DNA from: Marinicrinis sediminis
Lineage (GTDB): Bacteria; Bacillota; Bacilli; Paenibacillales; KCTC-33676
Reading direction: 5' to 3'
Assembly: GCF_042685085.1 (NCBI RefSeq)
Contig: NZ_JBHUMM010000043.1
Coordinates: forward strand, 620,001-684,000
DNA: 64,000 bases
The position numbers and the translations under genes are program-made. Below, one piece after another: positions 8,871-17,589 of the stretch (positions within the stretch are counted from its first letter, which is position 1; each line of letters opens with the position of its first letter). The notes beneath the pieces were generated by a model. That model was not told the origin of the DNA. It worked only from the letters and a program-made list of their open reading frames with translations, and ran no database searches.

Positions 8871-10298
8871 TCACTGAAAGATTCGCAATGACCGCAACTG
8901 CTCATCCGGTTCGCTGAACGTAAAGGAGTACGTAAAGTTTTCCAATGGATATACTTTCGCATACGTTTGTTCATCAATCCGGAGAATTCGTTCAGCCGCA
9001 TTCGCATCTTCCGAAGAAGGCACGACGGTCTGCAGCAATTGCTTGATCAGCGTTGGATTGCGCAGTTGCAAGGATACGACAACAGGGGCATCCTGATTGA
9101 CGACTTCAAAGTTCATCCCGAGATCTGCGTAATACAGCGTCAAGGTCAGTTCTGCTGAAGGATCACTGATTTCATCCCGGACGGTCACTTCGGATGGTTC
9201 GCCGAATTTTTCCTTGATGGAAGCAACCGACATGCCAATAAAGGATGCGGGATTGGCGACGCCTGCGGTGAAATAACCTTGGTAAATCGGTACTTCATTC
9301 TCATCATAGAGTAGTCCATAGCCTTCATACCGGCCTTCTTTAAACTGACCGTCATATTTCAGGCTTCCGCTTTCCAGGTATTCCTTGCCGCTGCCATGAT
9401 ATTGGCCGTTCAGAAATCCGCCTGTATAGACTGTAACGCCAGTATCCTGAAAGAGTGTGCCCATGCCATTGTACAGATCAACGAGGAAGATGCCTTCATA
9501 CTGCACGAACCCGTTTGGATAAAAAGATTTGCCGCTGCCGGAGCGCAAGCCGTTCAGGAATCCACCTTCATAGACGAGGGTCCCATTTTCATCGAACAGT
9601 TTGCCGACCCCGTTGAACTTGCCAACATCGAAGGCACCGGAGTATTTGATCTCACCGCTCGGGTAGTATTCGACCCCTTGACCGGCATATTGCTGATTCT
9701 GGAATTGTCCTTCATAGCGCAGCGTTTGATCTTCATTGAACATGGTGCCTTCACCAGAATAGACACCGTTAGCGAACTGTCCTTTGTAGAGCAACGAACC
9801 ATCGGCCCGAAACCATTCGCCTTCTCCATGAGGCAGGCCGTTCTCGAATTGACCGCTATACATCAGCTTGCCATTATCGCGGTACCATTTACCGATACCT
9901 GCAAACTTACCGCTATCGAATTGTCCGTCATAGATCAGCAGGTCTTCAGCGCTGAACAGCTTGGCGGTGCCGCTAAAGCTCTGAGTCTTCTCTTCCTGTT
10001 CATACAGGACTGTCGGTCCCTCCATCCATTTCTTGATAAAGGACGGGGGCTTGATAAAGAGGAAGTAGACGAGAATCAGCACGATCAGCAAGATAATGAC
10101 CAGCAGCTTTTTGGATATGTAGTAGCGTCCGAACGGGATGTACTGCTTGAGTGACATTTCCTTCGGATTCAATGTTTTCTTAATAAATTGCTTTAGCCAT
10201 TTGACGGCTGTTTTGGGAAGCTTCTTCACGATCATGAAAGGGCGCTTCGCCTTTTTGATCAAAGGCTTAATAATCGGGTTAATAATTTTTTCAATCAT
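8871..10298 (-). CDS. Membrane-anchored MORN-repeat protein
   Basis: 475 residues. A basic cytoplasmic head of about 65 residues rich in Lys and Pro is followed by one membrane helix (LLVIILLIVLILVYFLF, residues about 67-86). Then come nine full MORN repeats plus a partial one of 23-24 residues each (YSGQFENGLPHGEGEWF type, residues about 117-345) and a C-terminal domain of about 130 residues with no clear family. MORN repeats form beta-hairpin ladders that bind lipid or proteins. The ATG has AAGGAG about 11 bases upstream. It is the downstream partner of the PAAR-like gene, 23 bases apart, on the strand opposite to the baseplate operon. I infer a scaffold that links the machine or its tip to the envelope; no direct evidence for that. 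Confidence 0.8.
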   Translation of the reverse strand: MIEKIINPIIKPLIKKAKRPFMIVKKLPKTAVKWLKQFIKKTLNPKEMSLKQYIPFGRYYISKKLLVIILLIVLILVYFLFIKPPSFIKKWMEGPTVLYEQEEKTQSFSGTAKLFSAEDLLIYDGQFDSGKFAGIGKWYRDNGKLMYSGQFENGLPHGEGEWFRADGSLLYKGQFANGVYSGEGTMFNEDQTLRYEGQFQNQQYAGQGVEYYPSGEIKYSGAFDVGKFNGVGKLFDENGTLVYEGGFLNGLRSGSGKSFYPNGFVQYEGIFLVDLYNGMGTLFQDTGVTVYTGGFLNGQYHGSGKEYLESGSLKYDGQFKEGRYEGYGLLYDENEVPIYQGYFTAGVANPASFIGMSVASIKEKFGEPSEVTVRDEISDPSAELTLTLYYADLGMNFEVVNQDAPVVVSLQLRNPTLIKQLLQTVVPSSEDANAAERILRIDEQTYAKVYPLENFTYSFTFSEPDEQLRSLRIFQ

Positions 10299-10321
10299 GG
10301 CTGGCTGAACTCCTTATCGGT

Positions 10322-10708
10322 TTATGGAACTTGAATGTTCATCTGACCCGGCTGGGTAATCGAGATCATCCCTCCCCAGTTGCAGGTGCATTTGGAATTC
10401 TGGTTCAGGGCGGGCATGTTCGCAATCAGCACGGTTGGAGATCCTGGCGCCCAAGGAGCCGCGATGACTGGAATGCACGGCATAGGGGTCAGAACACCCA
10501 ACGCTGCGGAAGTCGCAGCCGCGACCTGGGGATTGGCCATTGAACTGCACATGCCAAACGGCATAATATTCATCATCGGTTTGTTGTCCATGATGTTGGC
10601 CAGTGGCATCGATGTCATCGTTTGATTCTGGGGTGTGACCATCAATGTCCCTGGGGCTGCGCCAAAGGAACACTGCAGCATCGCTCCACCACAAACGGCT
10701 TGTCCCAT
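10322..10708 (-). CDS. PAAR-like spike-tip protein, DUF4280 family
   Basis: 128 residues. The N-terminus MGQAVCGGAMLQCSFG and the pattern of four conserved cysteines (CGGAMLQC, CIPV, CTCNW) plus LGVLTPMPCIP are hallmarks of DUF4280, a PAAR-like family that caps the spike of type VI and eCIS-like machines; the cysteines and histidine-like positions probably bind metal. It starts at an ATG after GAGGTGAT. A slightly longer frame on the same strand but in another phase covers the same stretch and is rejected. It probably shares a promoter with the MORN gene, and is divergent from the TolC-like operon across about 107 bases. Its presence supports the reading of region 1 as an injection machine rather than a plain prophage. 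Confidence 0.85.
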   Translation of the reverse strand: MGQAVCGGAMLQCSFGAAPGTLMVTPQNQTMTSMPLANIMDNKPMMNIMPFGMCSSMANPQVAAATSAALGVLTPMPCIPVIAAPWAPGSPTVLIANMPALNQNSKCTCNWGGMISITQPGQMNIQVP

Positions 10709-10815
10709 TCATTATCACCTCACGAATTTTGTCGGTTTTTCTAGTATATATGAATATCGTACACTATCTTCTAGTAAATGTGTAGGTAACAAAGAGATAG
10801 ATTTCCATAAAGGAT

Positions 10816-13800
10816 GTGAACAAGTTGGGGAAATGGATGAAATGGAAGATCGTATCAATCTTGATGTTGTTTGGGTTTGCATCCCTGAATACCGGATTTC
10901 TGATCCAGATCTCCGCTGCAGAGGACAAATTGTTCTCCTTAACCGCCGCGATAGAGGCTGCCAAATCTTATTCCTCTTCGATTGCCGAACAGAAAATGAA
11001 AGTAAAACAAAAGGAGATTGAGCTGACACAGGCGAGACATGCTGTTGTCGATCAAAAACGGAAGGATGCTGGTTTGTTTGCCAAACCGCATAGCTTGAGC
11101 GAGGATGTTCGTCTTGCGATGAAAATACCGGAGGCAGAGCAAGCGCTCCGAGAGGCAAAGCTCGAACTGGAAAGACTGAATCGGGTGCTTGCTTCGGAGA
11201 TCGAAACCGCATACGGACAAGTTTATCAGGCCATGCTGTCTGTCAAGCAAATGGAGGATCAGTTGGAGCAGCAGCAGAAAGCACTGGAAAACATGAAGAC
11301 CAGAGCGAAATTCGGGTTGGCCGATGCGAAGATGATCGAAGAGGAGCAAGCGAAGGTGGACGAAGATGCCTCCGCACTCAAGACCGCCAGACTCCGTTAC
11401 CAGGAGAGCAAATTGACACTTACGCAAAAGACGGGCAAGGATCTGGAGAGCGGCTTTCGATTTGAACTGAAGATGGATTATGCCAATCTCAATCAGGATC
11501 AGCTCTGGCGCTGGATCGATCATGCCCTGCAAACCGATCCGGCCATGGACAAGAAGGTGCAGACCCGCAAGCTGCTGGAGTTAAAAAGAGATACGATTCG
11601 AGACTTGTATACGTCCAAATTCAAATATAGTCGTGTGGAGCCGATTGAATCTCTCTTCGCAAGCAACCAGGCAGAATCGGATGATTTGTTCCTGGCCAAG
11701 CATGACTTGATGCTGGACCGGGTGGATCATCAGTGGGATGGATGGATTCTGATCCCTTTTCCGATTATCGGAGTGCTGCCGTTGCCACTGAACCTGTTTC
11801 AGGGCGAATATGACGGGACGCGTTACTTCGACGATCAGAAGTATATGCTCCCAACCGTGCTGATGGAATGGAAACAGGCGAGGCAGCAGGAAGAAGAAAC
11901 ACGCAAGCAACTGATTCTGAAGATCAAGCAATCGTATTTGGCCGCCAAGCAATCGGAGGAAGAATACGTACAAGCGATTAAACAGGAGAAAGAATCTGAA
12001 AAAACGCAGAAACAGCAGCAATTGAAATTCGATTATGGTCTGATCACCGCTGGCGAACTTGAAGAGAAGAAGAAGGCTGTGGAAACAGCCACGCAGCAGC
12101 GAATTTCTGCTTATCTGGCTTATCAGTCAGCCATTGGCAAGCTGAACACCGACACCTCCGGGGCGCTGGAAGGGTTGCGACAGCCAGGTATCCTGCCCAC
12201 CGATGGGATTGAAGATGGTTTGTCTTCCTTAGCCGGTTCGTCTTCTACGGATTCAGGGGAGGTTGGCAAATGGGAATTGGAGTCAGGTGCGGAAGGCTTG
12301 TTGGGTAAGCTTCGCCTTTCTCTGGATGCCTCGCTGGGTATCACGGATATCGTCGTGACGTCTGCCAGTTTGCAAATCATCGACAAGCGTGTCAAGGTTG
12401 GCGAGCCGATTCAGCATCTCTCCGTTGTCTTTCAGGATTTGTCCCAGCTTCGCTTCCATGTGTACAAGCAGCAGAAGTGGATCGCTTCCGGGCGACTGAC
12501 CGGATCAGGGAAGAAAGGCAGCCTGGTCATAGACGAATCTCGAACATCGGCACCCAAGCTGATTCCGGCGAATGGTGCAGGCCAAGAAAATGGGCAACTG
12601 AAGGATCTCGGGTTTGTCAAAATCGGCACCTATCTCATTCATCGCAATGCCCTTGCTTCCGAATCAGTGAAGGCTGCCATGGCGACGCACCCTGATTCGC
12701 AATTCCCGGTATACTACCGCTCTGAATTTGCAAATGGGGCATGGTTCCAAATTTCCAAAGCGCTGTCTCTGCAGGATATCTCGAAAACGAGCAGTCCTAC
12801 ACACGAAAAAGAGCAGACCGTGCAAAAGTATCCGGCGCAGGTGCAAATCCATGCAACGAATCAGCTGACGACGCCATTGACTGCGGATCAGGTCAGCGTG
12901 GTGATCGCCCAGCTGGAAGACAAACGCTTGAACCTGGAGAAAAAACAAGATGAGCAGGCTGAGGCAAATGCAGAGGCAGGAGCAAGTGTAGAGCAAAGCG
13001 AGCTGCTGGCTGCGACCTCGCTATTGACGGATGTGGAGCAAGTAAAAGCCAGCATTCGTCTGATGGAAGCTCTAAAAGAAGCGGATTCAGCAGCCGCAGC
13101 GGAAGAACTGGCCCTGATCGGGGACCGGACTGCTGTCAGGGAGAGCTTGCAGGAGCAAGCGAACGCACAACTGGCTGATCAGCAGGAAGAGCTGAAACAG
13201 CAGCTGGAACAAGCCACACAGGAACAAGATACGGAAAAAATCGCACAATTGACCGATCAAATCTCGGAGCTTCAATCCATGCAGACACAAAGCGAGCCAG
13301 CATCATCGCAAATCGAGCAGCAGTTGCGAGCAACGGCAACGCAAATGGGAAATGAGCTTCAGCAGCAGATTGAAGACGGGCAGATCGGGTCCACAGAGAT
13401 CGTGAACATGGCTGAACAATGGACAGAGCAGTGGCTGGAACTGGCTCCCTACTCTGCTGGGATCGTGGAAAGTCTGGATGAAGTCGCCCTTATTCTCGAT
13501 CAGTTGCAGTCCGCGCTTGATGAGGCGAAGTTGTCAGGTGATACAGCTGAGGTGGTTGAACTGACGGCCTTGACGGATTCGTTCCGCCAAAACCAGGATG
13601 AAGGGATGAAGCTGCAGACGTTCGAGTGGATGGATTTGCTTGAATCGGAGCTGGCTGCCTGGCAGGAATCCAACATAAACGAAACCGATCCAATCGTGAA
13701 AGCAGGGATGGAATCGGTCATCGAGCACCTTCAAGATCAGATCATCGCGGGCTGGGTGGATGTGAAGCTACTGGAGAAAAAGAAATATGATGAAGCGGAG

Positions 13801-14211
13801 CTTCAGAATATCAAGGAGACAGGCAAAGACATCCTGGAAACCTACAAGCTGCAGCCGCTCGTTGTCGAAACGCTCATCTCTCGCGAAACGATCTATTATG
13901 ATTCCCCTCCCTTTATACGAGGGAATGAAGTTTATGTTCAGATTCGTCCGTTGGCCGAACAATTTGGCTGGACGGTCATGTGGATGGATCAGGGGAATAC
14001 CGTTCTGTTCAGTAAGGACAACGCGTTCATCGCCATCGAAATCAACAAAAAACAGATGTACCGAAACGGGCAGACTGTAGAGCTGCGGCACACACCGATG
14101 CTGGTCTTCCAGCGAAGCTATGTTCCGATTTCCTTTGCCAGAGATCAATTGGGATTGGAAATCAGCCAGCGCGAAGACAATCGTTTCATCGAGATTAACG
14201 GAGACAGCTAA
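10816..14211 (+). CDS. TolC-like coiled-coil secreted protein with C-terminal copper-amine-oxidase-N-like domain
   Basis: 1131 residues. A signal peptide (KWKIVSILMLFGFAS, cleavage likely after QISAA) leads into a TolC/outer-membrane-efflux-like coiled-coil region (residues about 35-440): FSLTAAIEAAKSYSSSIAEQ resembles the start of the TolC repeat, and a second copy begins near LMEWKQARQQEEETRKQL. Residues 680-900 are long Glu/Gln/Ala-rich coiled coil. Residues about 1030-1130 match the copper amine oxidase N-terminal (stalk) domain of Firmicutes, with YYDSPPFIRGNEVYVQIRPLAE and PISFARDQLGLEI. Start is uncertain: the GTG is only one base after AAAGGA; a TTG three codons later or an ATG seven codons later fit better. 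First gene of a 15-kb operon. A TolC-like protein in a bacterium without an outer membrane suggests a cell-wall-spanning or extracellular scaffold; this is inference. Confidence 0.75.
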   Translation: MNKLGKWMKWKIVSILMLFGFASLNTGFLIQISAAEDKLFSLTAAIEAAKSYSSSIAEQKMKVKQKEIELTQARHAVVDQKRKDAGLFAKPHSLSEDVRLAMKIPEAEQALREAKLELERLNRVLASEIETAYGQVYQAMLSVKQMEDQLEQQQKALENMKTRAKFGLADAKMIEEEQAKVDEDASALKTARLRYQESKLTLTQKTGKDLESGFRFELKMDYANLNQDQLWRWIDHALQTDPAMDKKVQTRKLLELKRDTIRDLYTSKFKYSRVEPIESLFASNQAESDDLFLAKHDLMLDRVDHQWDGWILIPFPIIGVLPLPLNLFQGEYDGTRYFDDQKYMLPTVLMEWKQARQQEEETRKQLILKIKQSYLAAKQSEEEYVQAIKQEKESEKTQKQQQLKFDYGLITAGELEEKKKAVETATQQRISAYLAYQSAIGKLNTDTSGALEGLRQPGILPTDGIEDGLSSLAGSSSTDSGEVGKWELESGAEGLLGKLRLSLDASLGITDIVVTSASLQIIDKRVKVGEPIQHLSVVFQDLSQLRFHVYKQQKWIASGRLTGSGKKGSLVIDESRTSAPKLIPANGAGQENGQLKDLGFVKIGTYLIHRNALASESVKAAMATHPDSQFPVYYRSEFANGAWFQISKALSLQDISKTSSPTHEKEQTVQKYPAQVQIHATNQLTTPLTADQVSVVIAQLEDKRLNLEKKQDEQAEANAEAGASVEQSELLAATSLLTDVEQVKASIRLMEALKEADSAAAAEELALIGDRTAVRESLQEQANAQLADQQEELKQQLEQATQEQDTEKIAQLTDQISELQSMQTQSEPASSQIEQQLRATATQMGNELQQQIEDGQIGSTEIVNMAEQWTEQWLELAPYSAGIVESLDEVALILDQLQSALDEAKLSGDTAEVVELTALTDSFRQNQDEGMKLQTFEWMDLLESELAAWQESNINETDPIVKAGMESVIEHLQDQIIAGWVDVKLLEKKKYDEAELQNIKETGKDILETYKLQPLVVETLISRETIYYDSPPFIRGNEVYVQIRPLAEQFGWTVMWMDQGNTVLFSKDNAFIAIEINKKQMYRNGQTVELRHTPMLVFQRSYVPISFARDQLGLEISQREDNRFIEINGDS

Positions 14212-14232
14212 ATCAGGGAAGGAGAGATTCCA

Positions 14233-17022
14233 ATGCGAAAACAAATTATCTGGCTGAGCATATTGATTGTGGTCATGGCGGTCTCGTCCGTGTTTGCGCT
14301 CCGGCATACGGATGCGCTCGCAACCGCTCCATGGAAAACAGAATTTTCATTCGCCAATATCTCACACATTTCACTGGACGAGTCCGGGCAGCAGGTGGTG
14401 ATTATTCAATCCCAAAGCAAGCTGATGTCTGTACAGCGAGATGGTACCGTCCAATTTGAGGTGAGTAAGGGAAGAACCTCGGCCCAATCGATTTCCCACT
14501 TCACTGATGCCGTTACGGATGCAGATGGAAGGGTCTATGCTGTGGTGACAAAGCTGGATTCTTACGGTCTGTATGTCCAGTCAGAGAAAATCGTCTCCTA
14601 TAGTCCAACAGGAGCTCAGGGAAAGACGATTTATGAGCTGAACTATGAACAGCCTTCAGGCCTTGAACGAATTGGAAATATTCGCTCGCTTCAAATTCGG
14701 GATCAACAGCTGTATTTCTACAGTCTTCAGGGAGAGCAAACCGTCCAGTATGCGGTCGATTTGTCTGAACCGGCAGGGAAAGCAGTGACAGCGGAGCCGG
14801 TCATGCAGCGCCAACTCTCCTTGCCGGCAGATATCCATATTTCGGAGCTTGCGGGAACGGAAGCGGATCATCTCTATCTGGTTACGAGGAGAGGCAAGCT
14901 GTATCAGTGGCTGCCCAGCGGTCAGGTTAAACAAGTGTATCCGCCCGGACAGAGTGAAAGCTGGACAGGGGTCACCGTGCCGGAGAATTTGCAAATCGAT
15001 TCTCTCAACAGACTGGTCTTTCTGAATATGGATAAGGGGCAGGTCAATCGACTTTCACCGGATTCACCTTATCAGGTAGAGAGTCTGATCTCGGCGGATA
15101 CATTCAAGGAACGGGGACAGGAACGGGATATGCTCGATGTTCAGGAGCTTTATGCGAGTCCGAACGGTTCCCTTTACGTTGCTTTTTCCGATCAGATATA
15201 TGAACGGGATGCCAATGGGAATGTCCAGTCGGTTCTGGCATCCTATCAATATCCGTCATCCACGACGTATTTTCGCTGGGGATATGTCGCGTTACTGGCC
15301 GGTCTGACATTGTTGTTCGGCTATACGCTGTATTTCGTATACGCCTATATGATGAATCGAAAGATTTCGATCATGATTAAGCAGATTGCGGTGTTTATTC
15401 CGATTATTCTGGCTGCCATGGCCTTGCTGTCGTATGTCATCTATGAAAGCTATGCGCACAAGCTCAAGGAAGAAATATTCAAAGAATACGCACTCATTGC
15501 CCATACGGGAAGTCTGGTCATTGATGGAAGCGAGCTGGAGAAGATTGATTCGGCAGCGGATTTTCTTTCACCAGCTTATGTCAAGCTGGAACGAATGATG
15601 AAATCCATTTTTGGCGGCAATGACCGATTTGATCATACCGGCAACTACCATACCCTTTATCGGGCCACACAGGAGGGTCTGTATGTCATTCATGATAATG
15701 ATGATCAGGTCAATATCTATACGCCGTTTGAATTTAATGAGGAAAATCTGAAGGTGCTTCAGCAGGGAGAGGTCATTACGGGCGAGTGGGCCGATGCAAA
15801 CGGCGAGTGGGTGTATGCCATATCCCCGGTATTCAATGAAAATCGGGAGATCGTGGGCATTTACGAAACGGGTACCGATCTGATTGGCTTCAAGCAGCAT
15901 GAGCGGGAGATGCTCATGAAGACGGTTCAACATATGGGGATGATCTCGCTGCTGCTGCTGTTGCTGTTTGTGGCGATGACGATCTATTTCCTGTCCTCCC
16001 TCCGGAAGCTTCGCAAGAGTGTCGTGGAACTGGCGGAAGGAAATTGGCATACCGAAGTCCATATCCGCACGAAGGATGAGGTCGGGGATCTGGGAGACCG
16101 ATTCAATCAGATGGCCAGACAGATTCAACAGTATGTGACGGAAATGACGGAAATGAACAAGGTATATTACCGCTTTGTTCCGCAGCAATTTCTAAACTTC
16201 CTGGGCAAGAAGAGTATCCTGGATACGAGACTTGGCGATCAGAAGGAGGAAGCGCTGAGCGTACTGACTGTCAATATGCGAAATTTCTATCAGCGATCTG
16301 CGCAGCTGACACCGGAAGCCAATTTTGCTTTCATTAACCGCTTGTTCAGTCATCTGGGACCAGTTGTCCGCAAACATGACGGCATGGTCAGCCAGTATTT
16401 GGGTGGTGGCATGATGGCGCTGTTCCCCGACGAGGCAGAGCATGCGCTGCAAGCTTCGATCGCCATGCACCGACAGCTCGAAGCGTACAATGAACAGCAG
16501 GCGTCAACGGGAGAGGAACCGATCTCAATCGGCATTGGCATTCATCGCGGACCGATGATGGTAGGGATTATCGGGGAACAGGAACGGATGGAAGGCAAGG
16601 TCATCTCCGATGGGGTTAATACCTCGATGATGCTGGAACAGCTCTCCTCAGAGCTCGCTTGTTCGATTCTCGCAACCGAAGAGGTCATCGATGCAGTGGA
16701 GGACGCGGAGCGATATCAGTTCCGTAATCTGGGTGTGATCCAGGTGATGGAGGGCGAAGAGCCGATTCGCGTTTATGATGTGTATCAAGGTGAATCCGAG
16801 TTTACCCGAGTGAAGAAGCATGAAACGAAAGCATTGTTCGAGCAGTCGGTCGAGATGTACCAGCATGGTCGCTTCTTCGATGCCAGGGAAGGGTTTCTGG
16901 CCGTGATCAAGCATCATCGGATGGACAAGGCTGCCCAGCATTATTTTTACTTGAGTGATCATTATTATCAAAACGGGATATCTGCACAATGGAATCCGGT
17001 TTTGCAGCTGCAAGTGTCGTAA
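14233..17022 (+). CDS. Membrane sensor with propeller, Cache-like, HAMP and degenerate class III cyclase domains
   Basis: 929 residues. Order: N-terminal anchor or signal (1-28), extracellular NHL-like propeller (about 40-340), membrane helices at about 348-370 and 382-405, an extracellular Cache-like region (405-560), a helix at 566-590, HAMP (590-645), class III nucleotidyl cyclase homology domain (about 670-855), and a short helical tail. The cyclase fold is clear, but the metal-binding Asp of the first strand is Asn (LTVNMRNF), the second GD motif is GG (YLGGGMMALF), and the transition-state Arg is Met (VNTSMMLEQL), so synthesis of cAMP or cGMP is unlikely. It follows the TolC-like gene by 21 bases and precedes an acetyltransferase by 15. 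It probably senses an extracellular signal and acts by nucleotide binding or protein contact; that part is inference. Confidence 0.82.
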   Translation: MRKQIIWLSILIVVMAVSSVFALRHTDALATAPWKTEFSFANISHISLDESGQQVVIIQSQSKLMSVQRDGTVQFEVSKGRTSAQSISHFTDAVTDADGRVYAVVTKLDSYGLYVQSEKIVSYSPTGAQGKTIYELNYEQPSGLERIGNIRSLQIRDQQLYFYSLQGEQTVQYAVDLSEPAGKAVTAEPVMQRQLSLPADIHISELAGTEADHLYLVTRRGKLYQWLPSGQVKQVYPPGQSESWTGVTVPENLQIDSLNRLVFLNMDKGQVNRLSPDSPYQVESLISADTFKERGQERDMLDVQELYASPNGSLYVAFSDQIYERDANGNVQSVLASYQYPSSTTYFRWGYVALLAGLTLLFGYTLYFVYAYMMNRKISIMIKQIAVFIPIILAAMALLSYVIYESYAHKLKEEIFKEYALIAHTGSLVIDGSELEKIDSAADFLSPAYVKLERMMKSIFGGNDRFDHTGNYHTLYRATQEGLYVIHDNDDQVNIYTPFEFNEENLKVLQQGEVITGEWADANGEWVYAISPVFNENREIVGIYETGTDLIGFKQHEREMLMKTVQHMGMISLLLLLLFVAMTIYFLSSLRKLRKSVVELAEGNWHTEVHIRTKDEVGDLGDRFNQMARQIQQYVTEMTEMNKVYYRFVPQQFLNFLGKKSILDTRLGDQKEEALSVLTVNMRNFYQRSAQLTPEANFAFINRLFSHLGPVVRKHDGMVSQYLGGGMMALFPDEAEHALQASIAMHRQLEAYNEQQASTGEEPISIGIGIHRGPMMVGIIGEQERMEGKVISDGVNTSMMLEQLSSELACSILATEEVIDAVEDAERYQFRNLGVIQVMEGEEPIRVYDVYQGESEFTRVKKHETKALFEQSVEMYQHGRFFDAREGFLAVIKHHRMDKAAQHYFYLSDHYYQNGISAQWNPVLQLQVS

Positions 17023-17037
17023 GAGAGGTGATCAGAG

Positions 17038-17538
17038 ATGAAGCAAACCTGGATTGATCTTTCGATTCAATGGATGAAAAACGAAGACGAGGCTCAGGAA
17101 ATATCCCGCTTTCTTAGTGGAGAGGCTTCCTTTGATGATCAGCACCATACCCCCGGGGAGCTTCTGCATTTTCAACAGGACCCGCTTCAGTCTCTCCACT
17201 GTGCCCACGTGGATTACGGATTCATCAGACAGGATGACCAAATGGCAGGTGTTATTGCGTTCCGTGAGAATGAACATCAAACCGGCGGGTATCAATGTGA
17301 TTATATCGTCGTGCATCAGCATTACCGTCAGCAAGGGATGGCCTCCGCCTTAATCGAGGCCATGCTGGCGAGAGTTGCGGACAGGGGAGGGCGGTACATT
17401 CTGTCGTATACGTGTGATTTACCGTTATATGTGCCGATTCAGCAACTTTTTGCGAAGAAAGGATTTGAACGAGTCGGCTATTGCCCGGATTTTTATTATG
17501 AAGGGGAAGGCAGACTCACTTATTTGCGAAGATGTTAA
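17038..17538 (+). CDS. GNAT-family N-acetyltransferase
   Basis: 166 residues. Acetyl-CoA binding motif A is visible as YIVVHQHYRQQGMASALIEAML (shown in relatives as RxxGxA), near residues 90-110, followed by the usual C-terminal FAKKGFERVGY strand. It starts 15 bases after the cyclase-like gene with AGAGAGGTGATC as ribosome site and thus belongs to the same operon. Substrate cannot be told. In context it may modify a partner protein or a small amine used by the operon, but GNAT proteins are so common that this is a weak link. Confidence 0.8.
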   Translation: MKQTWIDLSIQWMKNEDEAQEISRFLSGEASFDDQHHTPGELLHFQQDPLQSLHCAHVDYGFIRQDDQMAGVIAFRENEHQTGGYQCDYIVVHQHYRQQGMASALIEAMLARVADRGGRYILSYTCDLPLYVPIQQLFAKKGFERVGYCPDFYYEGEGRLTYLRRC

Positions 17539-17589
17539 CCGTGAATCCTCAAGGATAACAGCGAGATCAAGCATGGAAAGGGAGAGTGT

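Noticed and set aside
9396..10154. 252-residue plus-strand frame opposite the MORN repeats
   Set aside because: Shadow caused by the repetitive codon pattern of the MORN gene.
10314..10718. 134-residue minus-strand frame over the PAAR-like gene
   Set aside because: Different phase from the DUF4280 protein, which has family motifs and a ribosome site.
14233..17022. Active adenylate cyclase
   Set aside because: Metal-binding and transition-state residues are replaced; annotated as degenerate.
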